A DNA stretch of 6,568 nt from Planctomycetaceae bacterium (GTDB lineage: Bacteria; Planctomycetota; Planctomycetia; Pirellulales; Thermoguttaceae), in the NCBI GenBank assembly GCA_031261125.1, contig JAISJZ010000380.1:1-6568 (forward strand). Direction: 5' to 3'. Below the pieces are notes generated by a model. It saw nothing but the letters and a program-made list of their open reading frames with translations, did not search any database and was not told the DNA's origin. This document shows positions 1 to 6,111 of this stretch, one piece after another; within the stretch, counting starts at the first letter, position 1; the number at the start of each line of letters is the position of its first letter. The position numbers and the translations under genes were made by a program.

Positions 1-3000
1 GTTTCGTTCCCTTTGTTTTCCAAGCGGACGGCACCGGTGCCTGATTTTACCACGTTTCCGTTACCGGTGATTTGATTATCGAACGTTCCGCTGTCAGCAT
101 TTCCGATACTGAATTCCAATGTTGTTCCGGCGGCTTTTATTTCAACGCTGCCGGTGCCGAGGGCGTTCACATTTTTAACGATAAGCGTTCCGTTTTCTGC
201 AACGGTGCCTCCGGTGTATCCGTTGACATCGGCAAACGTTACCGTGCCGGCTCCTTGTTTCAAAACGCCGCCTTCGCCGTCAATCGAACCGCCGGTGAAT
301 GTGTAATCGCCGTTGACTACCATTCCCGGATTGCCGCCCTGTTCTGCGATTTCCACGCCGCCGCCGTGAATCATCACCGTACCGGACTGTTCTTTGTTAA
401 AGATAACCGCGTCGCCGTGCAGAAATTGTTCCGTTCCGGTTAGATCGTCTTTTCCGCCTGTTGTTCCTTTCCAGTTAAACGACTCGGTATCCCAAATAGA
501 ATTGCCGGTCGTGTTTTTCCAAACGGTGATACCGTTCCGCGGGTCATCATCAATATCCAAAAGCAGCGTGTCGTGTGCATCGTTCAGCGACAATGTGCCG
601 GTGATGCTGCGCATCTTTTCCATTTCGATACCGCGGTACAGCAGCGTCATATTGTCTTTCGTCAATGTTTCCGTATTGCTGTCAACTTGCATCAGAACGT
701 ATTGCCCGTACTGCTTGCCTGCGGTCAAAGCGGTGAGGTCAATGTTCTGCGACCAGTCATCCGTGGTCCAAAGCGTTGCGTTGTCTTTGTCGTCTAAAAT
801 TAACACCGGCTGTGCAGCAATCTTGTCATAAGTTGCCAAATCAAAACCGAGCGTTGCCCCTTTTTCTAATGTGATATTCGAGAAACCGGACACTTTATTT
901 CCGGCACTTGCCGCCAATGTTCCGTTTTTGCCGACAGTCAAGGAACCGTTTCCGGCACCGGTAAATTGAATGTTTCCGATGTTTGCCGCATCGCTGTTTA
1001 ATTGCAGTATCCCTTGTTCGATACTCAATTCGGTAGTTCCGTCTGCGTCTGTTTGCAAATCAGCAGCGGCACCAAGAAGAAAAACGCCTTCGCCGGTTTT
1101 CGTAATAACCGTTTTGGAACCCGCCGCGGTACCGGTCTGCGAACGCAGCCCGTCGTTCAATTCAACGGTCCCGTCTTTTTCGGCATCTATGACAAGAGCC
1201 GTCTGCTGCCCGGTTTGCGAATCGAGGAACACCGAATTAGCACCGGTACCGTCCTGATTGCCGGTGAATGATGTTTTGTTTCCGGCAGTGGCGGCGAGCG
1301 TCAACTTTGTACTTGCGGTACCGGTGTAATACACAGCCCCGCCGCTGCCTTCGGCGACATTGTTTGCTGCCGTAATATCCGTCAATGTGATATTCGCATT
1401 TTTTCCGAAAACCGCACCGCCGTCTGTGAACGCCGTATTACTGTCAAAGGTTGAACCGCTCACGGCGACCGTTCCGCCGTCGGCGTAAACGGCACCGCCG
1501 CTGCCGTTCCCGGCGAGAGGCGGATTGATACTGTCTGTCGCACTGTTTCCCGTGAATTCGGACTTGTCAACGATGAGTTGTGAATTGTTTCCGGTAACAA
1601 ACGCCGCGCCGCCGCGTACCGCCGTATTGCCGTCAAGCACAACCGTATCTAACGTTAACTCTGCTGTTCCTGACGCAGCACCGACCGCAACTGCCCCGCC
1701 GCTTGCTGCCGAGTTGCCGGCGAACGACAACGGTTTGACACGCTCCGTTATCGCATTGCCCTGAATCCGTAATTTACCGTTGGAAACGCGAACCGAACCG
1801 CCGATATTTTCCGTATTCGGATTTGTGAACGTAACCGTTTTGCTCTGTTCCAAGGTAATATATCCGTTTCCGCCGCCGCTCACCAAAATCCGGTTTGCCA
1901 CCGCCGTCGGATTTCTTCCGGTGAAGACCAATCTGCCCGGTGAATCCTGCGGCACACCGCCGTATGTTTCAAACCGCACCGCTCCGTCTCCGAGATGATT
2001 GCCGCGGGAGACATTCACCGTGCCGGAACCAGCGATGACCAAATCGGTAAAAGTGTTCGCGTCATCATTTGCAAACGTCAATGTACCGCTGCCGTCAAAC
2101 AGCACCGATGCTTTGCCGTTCACTTCAAAATCGTCAATTCCCTTTCCGGTGAACGTCCAGTTGCCGGCACCGGAAACGTGCATACCGGTCGTATCGTTCT
2201 TTCCCTTGTACCAATCGCCGACGCTGTTGTGTCCGAACGCCATCTGCTCTGCCAATTCGATGGTACGGTTCGTATCGCCGAAGAATTGTACGGTATCGCC
2301 CGGAATGAACGAGTCAATTTCGGTTTCAGAACGAATCAACCGCCAGTCCTTGCTGACGGCATCCCACTGCGTTGCCGCCGGATTGTTCAGCCGCAGAACC
2401 GTGTTGTCCGTATCGTGAACGGATAATACGAGTTGTGTATCGTCCAAAACATTACTTTGGGTATCTTTTTTGTAGCCGAGAGAATAACCGAAACGTTGGC
2501 TGACTTTCCCGGAAACATCAATGTTCGATGTTCCAATCCATAGGTCGAAGTTGCCGATTTCCAGCGGGGCGGCACCTTGAATCAACAGGTAATCGCCGTT
2601 CCGGCTTTTCCCGCCCGGCAGTCCGGTAATGTCAATCCGGGTACCGGCAACTTGCAACGTTGTTCCGCTCAAATTCAGCATCGGGTCGCTGTCTTTCACC
2701 GGTGCGGTTTGTTCGCTGCCTGCCGCAGGAAAATAATATCCCAAATCGAATGTCAACATTGACTTCGGAGCAAACAGAACTCTTGTTCCCTTGAGCGTGT
2801 TGTTTCCGCTAATAGAGACCCTTGCTCCTTCACTGATGTTGAACTCGTCATACACCCCTCTCGCGTCCAGTGCTGCATCTTTGTACAGATGGAGCGTTCC
2901 TTCCTGAATGGCAATCGTTGTACCGCCGGAGCCGTCAATAACGGAACTACCGCCCAATTTCCACGTTCCGGTTCCGCTTTTAAGGATATTAACGGTGTAT

Positions 3001-3896
3001 TCCCCCTCAGAAGAAACATTGGTGCGGAACGGGTCCTGCATATCCAGCGTCCCGCCTTCGGCTGTCTTGACGAACAAGTTGACGTGCCTGCCCCACGTCC
3101 CGGTGAAATCAATCGAATTGGCCTGACCGGTTCCGTCAATGTAGTTGCCCTGGTTATCCAGAGTGATTTGGTCAAGATTGCCGCGGAACGTTGAGGTTCT
3201 TCCGGCAGACGCACCCAGCGTAACATTAGTCGTATCGCTCATCATCAACGAACCGGACGCATTGATATACATTGCCCCGCCTTTACCGACGGCTTTGTTG
3301 TCAATAAAACTGGAATCCGTTAAATCACAAGTCAACGCGTCCCAATAGTAAATCGCCCCGCCGCCGGCATCAAAAAACCCTTGCGCATCAATACCGGCGA
3401 TATTGTCCCGGAATGTAACACCCTGTAAGTCAAGCGTGTAAATATCGTTGTGCCACCAAGCGTAAATCGAACCGCCTGCCTCATACGAAACGCGCCCGCC
3501 GGAAATTTCACGAATCCCTTCAAAATAAATTTTCGACCATGTATTGCTGCCGCCATCAAGAAAAAAGTGCCGGGTTTGGGCATTGGGTGCTGTGCCGATT
3601 GCCCGCGGCGCGCTTAAATCGCTGGAAATAACTCTGGCGGCGGCATTGTTGGTTACATAAATTTGTCCCGTCAGCGAATAATCATCTTTGTAGAGAATCA
3701 GATTATCACCGTCTTCGAGTTGCGCATAACCGGGACGTGTTGTACGGAAATCCTCCAAATCATCGAAGTAGGTACTTCCGTCGCGGGATTGGTTCGACCC
3801 GATATGATACTCGGCGGCAAACGCAGTACGGATTCCCAGCGTGAGAATAACGGCAAAAACGGCGGACAGTACAAACCGGTTCATTCTTTGAGTCAT
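1..3896 (-). CDS. Large secreted Pmp/autotransporter-like surface protein, C-terminus missing
   Basis: The frame is open without a stop from the ATG at 3896 to the left edge, giving 1298 codons. I checked it row by row for in-frame stops. The protein starts with a signal peptide (residues 1-27). A Pmp-like beta-helix entry follows, 'LEDGDNLILYKDDYSLTG' at 60-77. FxxN and GGA[IM] repeats then run over about 133-240, and again over about 725-880. Autotransporter-associated strand repeats of the form KSGTGxxxL occur near 304, 600, 930, 1212 and 1281. The sequence is rich in Gly, Thr, Asn and Asp, and I saw one cysteine (C190). Known family behaviour suggests a long right-handed beta-helix stalk exported by Sec and exposed on the cell surface, probably an adhesin. 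A C-terminal beta-barrel or other anchor would lie beyond the edge and is not seen. The ATG at 3896 is chosen for its ribosome binding site; an in-frame ATG at 3917 would add 7 residues. The precise function is unknown. Confidence 0.9.
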   Translation of the reverse strand, partial: MTQRMNRFVLSAVFAVILTLGIRTAFAAEYHIGSNQSRDGSTYFDDLEDFRTTRPGYAQLEDGDNLILYKDDYSLTGQIYVTNNAAARVISSDLSAPRAIGTAPNAQTRHFFLDGGSNTWSKIYFEGIREISGGRVSYEAGGSIYAWWHNDIYTLDLQGVTFRDNIAGIDAQGFFDAGGGAIYYWDALTCDLTDSSFIDNKAVGKGGAMYINASGSLMMSDTTNVTLGASAGRTSTFRGNLDQITLDNQGNYIDGTGQANSIDFTGTWGRHVNLFVKTAEGGTLDMQDPFRTNVSSEGEYTVNILKSGTGTWKLGGSSVIDGSGGTTIAIQEGTLHLYKDAALDARGVYDEFNISEGARVSISGNNTLKGTRVLFAPKSMLTFDLGYYFPAAGSEQTAPVKDSDPMLNLSGTTLQVAGTRIDITGLPGGKSRNGDYLLIQGAAPLEIGNFDLWIGTSNIDVSGKVSQRFGYSLGYKKDTQSNVLDDTQLVLSVHDTDNTVLRLNNPAATQWDAVSKDWRLIRSETEIDSFIPGDTVQFFGDTNRTIELAEQMAFGHNSVGDWYKGKNDTTGMHVSGAGNWTFTGKGIDDFEVNGKASVLFDGSGTLTFANDDANTFTDLVIAGSGTVNVSRGNHLGDGAVRFETYGGVPQDSPGRLVFTGRNPTAVANRILVSGGGNGYITLEQSKTVTFTNPNTENIGGSVRVSNGKLRIQGNAITERVKPLSFAGNSAASGGAVAVGAASGTAELTLDTVVLDGNTAVRGGAAFVTGNNSQLIVDKSEFTGNSATDSINPPLAGNGSGGAVYADGGTVAVSGSTFDSNTAFTDGGAVFGKNANITLTDITAANNVAEGSGGAVYYTGTASTKLTLAATAGNKTSFTGNQDGTGANSVFLDSQTGQQTALVIDAEKDGTVELNDGLRSQTGTAAGSKTVITKTGEGVFLLGAAADLQTDADGTTELSIEQGILQLNSDAANIGNIQFTGAGNGSLTVGKNGTLAASAGNKVSGFSNITLEKGATLGFDLATYDKIAAQPVLILDDKDNATLWTTDDWSQNIDLTALTAGKQYGQYVLMQVDSNTETLTKDNMTLLYRGIEMEKMRSITGTLSLNDAHDTLLLDIDDDPRNGITVWKNTTGNSIWDTESFNWKGTTGGKDDLTGTEQFLHGDAVIFNKEQSGTVMIHGGGVEIAEQGGNPGMVVNGDYTFTGGSIDGEGGVLKQGAGTVTFADVNGYTGGTVAENGTLIVKNVNALGTGSVEIKAAGTTLEFSIGNADSGTFDNQITGNGNVVKSGTGAVRLENKGNE
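3..263 (-). repeat. Autotransporter-associated strand repeats at the visible C-terminal end
   Basis: Residues 1212-1240 read 'LKQGAGTVTF' followed by 'YTGGTVAENGTLIV'. A second copy starts at 1281 with 'NVVKSGTGAVRLENKGN' and is cut by the window edge. This is the classic passenger-associated strand repeat pattern (L-K-x-G-x-G-x-x-x-L ... Y-x-G-x-T-x-x-x-G-x-L). The family is common in passenger domains of type V secreted proteins, which is why a C-terminal translocator beyond the left edge is a reasonable guess. Confidence 0.75.
147..1724 (-). repeat. Large internal module, copy 2
   Basis: Residues 725-1250 repeat the order of copy 1: Pmp repeats; 'LTLAATAGNKTSFTGN'; 'VITKTGEGVFLLGA' (930-943); 'IEQGILQLNSDAA'; 'LGFDL'; 'GQYVLMQ'; W1135-x6-W1142; 'FLHGDAVIFN' (1158-1167); 'KQGAGTVTF' (1213-1221); 'ENGTLIV' and 'LGTGSVEIK'. 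The W box lies exactly 624 residues after that of copy 1, and the FRGN/FTGN landmark 640 residues after, so small insertions or deletions separate the copies. Confidence 0.65.
1257..1724 (-). repeat. Pmp-type FxxN / GGA repeat block 2
   Basis: Residues 725-880 carry a more regular series: FAGN 725 with GGAV 733, LDGN 754 with GGAA 762, FTGN 781 with GGAV 800, FDSN 817 with GGAV 826, AANN 843 with GGAV 852, and a closing FTGN at 877. Spacing within each pair is 5 to 15 residues between motifs. The GGAV copies are better preserved than in block 1. The block ends with a stretch ('LTLAATAGNKTSFTGN') that closely matches the end of block 1 ('VTLGASAGRTSTFRGN'). Confidence 0.85.
1947..3413 (-). repeat. 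Large internal module, copy 1
   Basis: Residues 162-650 follow an order that is repeated further downstream: Pmp repeats; 'VTLGASAGRTSTFRGN'; a strand repeat 'ILKSGTGTWKLGG' (304-316); 'IQEGTLHLYKDAA'; a 'LTFDL' strand; 'GDYLLIQ'; W511-x6-W518; 'FIPGDTVQFF' (530-539); a Gly-rich 'FDGSGTLTF' (600-608); and 'GSGTVNV' with 'LGDGAVRFE'. Similarity to copy 2 is at motif level only, so the duplication is old. Confidence 0.65.
3177..3500 (-). repeat. Pmp-type FxxN / GGA repeat block 1
   Basis: Residues 133-240 of the surface protein carry FRDN (162-165), GGAI (179-182), FIDN (197-200), GGAM (206-209) and FRGN (237-240). Degenerate copies GGRV (133-136) and GGSI (141-144) come first. Alternating FxxN and GGA[ILVM] tetrapeptides define the chlamydial polymorphic outer membrane protein repeat, one turn or so of a beta-helix each. 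In Chlamydia these motifs are linked to adhesion; adhesion here is an inference. Confidence 0.82.
3797..3810. repeat. Left arm of a 14-base inverted repeat
   Basis: ACCCGATATGATAC is the exact reverse complement of the 14 bases at 3987-4000. This arm lies inside the coding region and encodes 'EYHIG', just after the predicted signal-peptide cleavage site. The two arms enclose the ribosome binding site, start codon and signal-peptide codons. Confidence 0.6.
3816..3896 (-). other. Sec signal peptide of the surface protein
   Basis: The first 27 residues contain two arginines (R4, R7), then a hydrophobic core 'FVLSAVFAVILTLGI' (8-22), then 'RTAFA'. The AFA motif fits signal peptidase I cleavage between A27 and A28, so the mature protein would start 'AEYHIG'. 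There is no lipobox cysteine. If translation started at 3917 instead, the n-region would gain 'MLTRKSP', which adds more positive charge and would still work. Confidence 0.88.
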
Positions 3897-3902
3897 TGGG
3901 GA

Positions 3903-3909
3903 CTTCCTT
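3903..3909 (-). promoter_or_regulatory. Ribosome binding site of the surface-protein gene
   Basis: On the minus strand AAGGAAG lies 6 bases before the ATG at 3896. This is what decides the start. The in-frame ATG at 3917 has only a weaker GGTGAG in front of it, and a stop codon (TGA) occurs four codons upstream of that ATG, so the start cannot be much further upstream. Confidence 0.75.
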
Positions 3910-3986
3910 GTCAACATTTCGGCAACTCACCCGTGAACGGATAATTTGCGGCGTTGATACAATATCTATACCCCCGCTGTGAGGCG

Positions 3987-4000
3987 GTATCATATCGGGT
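3987..4000. repeat. Right arm of a 14-base inverted repeat
   Basis: GTATCATATCGGGT matches the left arm at 3797-3810 perfectly as a reverse complement, with 176 bases between the arms. It lies about 90 bases upstream of the start codon of the surface-protein gene, in the non-coding gap. Confidence 0.6.
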
Positions 4001-4024
4001 ATCGTCTATTTCAAGAGCGGAAGT

Positions 4025-5752
4025 TTAGACAAATTCGTCCTGTTTCGTTACCCGGACGACTTCGTCAACCGATGTTTCGCCCGCAAGCACTTTGCGCCAG
4101 CCGTCCATCCGCAGTGTCCGCATCCCTTCGGACAACGCCCGCTTCTTGACTTCCCACGCCGTCGCATTTTTGCCGGTAATTTCCCGAATCGGATTGGACG
4201 TAACCAGCAACTCGTAGATACCGCTGCGTCCCCGGTACCCGACTCCGCGGCATTCCCGGCAGCCCTTCGGACGGAAGAGTTCAGCCCCGGCATCAACAAT
4301 GCGGGCAAAGTCCGGCGGCACATCATTCAAGTCCGGTGTATATGCTTCCTTGCAGTGCGGACACAAGTTGCGCACCAAACGCTGTGCCATCACCGCTTCG
4401 ACGCAACTCGACACGAGAAACGGCTCTACGCCCATATCAATCAACCGGGTGTAAGCCCCTGCCGCATCGTTCGTGTGCAAGGTGCTGAAAACCAAATGCC
4501 CGGTCAACGCCGCCTGTACCGCATTTTCGGCGGTCTCCAAGTCCCGGATTTCACCGACAAGAACGATGTCCGGGTCGTGCCGCAAGATACTCCGGAGGGA
4601 AGCCGCAAACGTTAAACCGATTTTCTGGTGAACCTGAATCTGACTGATGCCGTCCAGCCGGTATTCCACCGGGTCTTCCGTCGTGATGATTTTCGTTGCC
4701 GCATCCTTGATTTCCGTCAATGCGCTGTACAGCGTCGTCGTTTTGCCGGAACCGGTCGGACCCGTTACCAAGATAATACCGTGCGGCAAACGGATAAGGT
4801 TTGAAAACGTTTCGTAAATGTTTGGGTTCATTCCCAAACCGCGGAGAGAGAACTCCATTGCCCCTTTGTCGAGCAGACGCATCACGATGCCTTCGCCGTG
4901 AATCATCGGAATAACCGAAACGCGGACATCAATGTCCCGACCGGCGTATTTCAGTTGAATTCGTCCGTCCTGCGGCAGCCGGCGTTCGGCAATGTTCAAC
5001 TTCGACATAATTTTCAACCGGCTGATAATCGCCGCTTGAAACCGGTTAATTTCCGCCGGAAAATTCTGGACGTGCAGTACCCCGTCGATACGGAACCGGA
5101 TTGACAAACCGTCGGATTCCGATTCGATATGAATATCGCTTGCCCTCGATTCGATTGCCTCTATCATAATTTCATTGACCAATCGAATCACGGACGGTTC
5201 CTGTGCCTGTTGCGACAGTTCGCTGCCGTCGAGTTCCAAATCGCCGACCAGTTCGATACCGTCGTCTTTTTCGTTTTCTGCTTGGGCAATGAGTCCGTCA
5301 ATCGTTTCGCTGCCGACACCGAGATTGTTCTTGATTAACTTTTCGATTTCCGCTTTCAGGGCTGCGACCGGCTGAATGTGTTTGCCGGTGATGGACGCAA
5401 CTTCGTCTAACGGATACACATTGAGCGGGTCGCCAGTTGCAACAACCAGCAAATCATCGTATTCGCCGATAGGAAAAATCCGTTCCCTGTGAATGAACCG
5501 GACGGGAAACGTTTTGAGCAGCGAAAGATTGACGGGATATTCCAGTAAGTCAACGTACCCGATGCCGAGTTCTTCGGCAAGCGTGGTCAGAACGGTCTCC
5601 TCGGCGAGAATGTTTTTTTGAACCGCCAGTTGGTCGAGCCGCAGGGAATCCCGCTGTCCGTTGCGCATTTCGTCCCGCTGTACCGTCCGAAGGTCGGCAA
5701 GTTGCTGTTCCGTAATTAACCCGCGGTGCAAAAGTATATCGCCTGTTTCCAT
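4025..5752 (-). CDS. Type IV pilus / type II secretion assembly ATPase (PilB/GspE family)
   Basis: This is a complete 575-residue cytoplasmic hexameric ATPase that powers extension of a type IV pilus or type II secretion pseudopilus. The N-terminal part (about 1-150) has two MshEN-like helical motifs, 'GDILLHRGLITEQQL' (4-18) and 'RLDQLAVQKNIL' (38-49). The N2 domain contains 'ASDIHIE' (204-210) and 'RIDGVLH' (221-227), followed by 'RLPQDGRI' (258-265). The catalytic domain shows Walker A 'GPTGSGKT' (331-338), Asp box 'TTEDPVEY' (357-364), Walker B 'DIVLVGEIRD' (395-404) and His box 'GHLVFSTLHTND' (418-429). A zinc-binding tetracysteine follows: C464, C467, C498, C501. The length suits PilB. 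The ATG has no clear Shine-Dalgarno site, but the first helical motif needs this start. PilB and GspE cannot be told apart from this protein alone, and no pilin, PilC or PilT lies nearby. Confidence 0.96.
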   Translation of the reverse strand: METGDILLHRGLITEQQLADLRTVQRDEMRNGQRDSLRLDQLAVQKNILAEETVLTTLAEELGIGYVDLLEYPVNLSLLKTFPVRFIHRERIFPIGEYDDLLVVATGDPLNVYPLDEVASITGKHIQPVAALKAEIEKLIKNNLGVGSETIDGLIAQAENEKDDGIELVGDLELDGSELSQQAQEPSVIRLVNEIMIEAIESRASDIHIESESDGLSIRFRIDGVLHVQNFPAEINRFQAAIISRLKIMSKLNIAERRLPQDGRIQLKYAGRDIDVRVSVIPMIHGEGIVMRLLDKGAMEFSLRGLGMNPNIYETFSNLIRLPHGIILVTGPTGSGKTTTLYSALTEIKDAATKIITTEDPVEYRLDGISQIQVHQKIGLTFAASLRSILRHDPDIVLVGEIRDLETAENAVQAALTGHLVFSTLHTNDAAGAYTRLIDMGVEPFLVSSCVEAVMAQRLVRNLCPHCKEAYTPDLNDVPPDFARIVDAGAELFRPKGCRECRGVGYRGRSGIYELLVTSNPIREITGKNATAWEVKKRALSEGMRTLRMDGWRKVLAGETSVDEVVRVTKQDEFV

Positions 5753-5832
5753 TTTCGTTTTAACCCCGAATGACTCCGAACGGTACCGGTTCTTCTCACA
5801 TTATCGGCAGTTTGTAATTTCCATAATTGGTG

Positions 5833-5862
5833 TTGCCGGCCGCAAGTTCTTTCCTGTAAAAT
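5833..5862 (+). promoter_or_regulatory. Candidate sigma-70 type promoter, plus strand
   Basis: TTGCCG (5833-5838, 4 of 6 to consensus) and TAAAAT (5857-5862, 5 of 6) are separated by 18 bases. Transcription would start near 5870 and run rightward, about 34 bases ahead of a strong ribosome binding site. It points away from the ATPase gene and towards the end of the right-hand minus-strand gene. Confidence 0.4.
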
Positions 5863-5890
5863 GGTTATAGCACAACATCAACCGTTTTTC

Positions 5891-5933
5891 AGGAGGAAGA
5901 ACTATGCGTCCGGCACAGAAGAATTATCGGTAA
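5891..5933 (+). CDS. Possible 9-codon ORF with a strong ribosome binding site
   Basis: AGGAGG (5891-5896) is a full match to the anti-Shine-Dalgarno core and lies 7 bases before an ATG at 5904. The frame closes after nine codons (MRPAQKNYR, stop TAA at 5931-5933). Together with the promoter-like pair upstream this looks like a real start of translation, yet no same-strand gene follows within the window. It could be a tiny peptide, the remnant of a decayed gene, or chance. The peptide shows no run of repeated codons that would suggest an attenuator. The span given includes the ribosome binding site; the ORF itself is 5904-5933. Confidence 0.3.
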
Positions 5934-6044
5934 TCGACACAAAAAGTCAAGAGCAGCTTTGCCTTTTGCGTCCAAAAACTTTTTACCGCCGCCCTCTGCT
6001 ACCGGTCGCCAAAGGAACGAAGATGAAGGAGGCGGTGCAAACGT

Positions 6045-6094
6045 TGTTACCTTCTTGTAAAAATTGGTGAAAGTAAATAGGATGAAAGGTAACA
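6045..6094. terminator. Inverted repeat between converging transcripts, weak terminator candidate
   Basis: TGTTACCTT (6045-6053) and AAGGTAACA (6086-6094) form a perfect 9-base stem around a 32-base loop. It starts 18 bases past the stop codon of the right-hand minus-strand gene. On the plus strand the stem is followed by GTTTTG, a short T run; on the minus strand no T run follows. The long loop makes it a poor intrinsic terminator. Confidence 0.25.
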
Positions 6095-6111
6095 GTTTTG
6101 CTCGTAAGTCA

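Larger units (their letters stand above)
3897..4024. other. Intergenic gap between the ATPase and surface-protein genes
   Basis: These 128 bases hold the ribosome binding site of the surface-protein gene, one arm of a 14-base inverted repeat, and two GATACC hexamers (minus strand, at 3986-3991 and 3998-4003) spaced 12 bases apart. A weak hairpin (CCGC, six-base loop, GCGG, with ATAC/GTAT extensions) lies at about 3967-3990, but no T run follows, so it is not a convincing terminator. On the minus strand TTGAAA is followed by TATGAT, but with only 14 bases between them, too few for a normal sigma-70 promoter. Read-through from the ATPase gene remains possible. Confidence 0.5.
5753..6111. other. 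359-base intergenic region upstream of the ATPase gene
   Basis: No full-size gene is supported here. On the plus strand I see a promoter-like pair, a strong Shine-Dalgarno site and a 9-codon ORF (separate entries), then about 110 bases without a clear signal. Two inverted repeats follow near the right side: ACCGCC at 5985-5990 against GGCGGT at 6031-6036 (extendable with mismatches), and a perfect 9-base pair at 6045-6053 / 6086-6094. On the minus strand, GATAAT at 5800-5805 could be a -10 box for the ATPase gene, but no good -35 partner is visible. A near-palindrome lies at 5778-5792 in the presumed leader of the ATPase mRNA. Confidence 0.5.

Noticed and set aside
72..831. Plus-strand open frames of 74 to 145 codons (72-443, 394-831, 573-797)
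   Set aside because: They lie antisense to the surface-protein gene, whose minus-strand frame has a signal peptide and family repeats. Their translations are Cys- and Phe-rich without family features or good ribosome binding sites.
2753..3226. Minus-strand 157-codon frame, Arg- and Ser-rich
   Set aside because: It overlaps the surface-protein gene in another frame. That gene's frame is continuous here and carries FRGN and KSGTG motifs, so this one is a by-product.
970..3348. Other plus-strand frames between 970 and 3348, including the 143-codon one at 1995-2426
   Set aside because: They are read opposite the repeat-rich minus-strand gene. Gly/Thr/Asn-rich coding on one strand leaves long stop-poor frames on the other.
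1..3896. CRISPR-like or tandem DNA repeats suggested by recurring 'ttccggtgaa' and 'gccgccg' words
   Set aside because: The spacing is irregular and the words simply encode the recurrent F-T-G and G-G-A peptide motifs.
3967..3990. Hairpin after the ATPase gene as an intrinsic terminator
   Set aside because: The stem is short and bulged, and no T run follows on the minus strand.
3760..3993. Minus-strand frame starting 'MIPPHSGGID' that covers the start of the surface-protein gene
   Set aside because: It has no signal peptide, and the competing frame has both a ribosome binding site and a clear signal peptide.
4355..5375. Plus-strand and out-of-frame minus-strand open frames within the ATPase gene
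   Set aside because: The ATPase frame is fully supported by Walker, Asp, His and tetracysteine boxes across its whole length.
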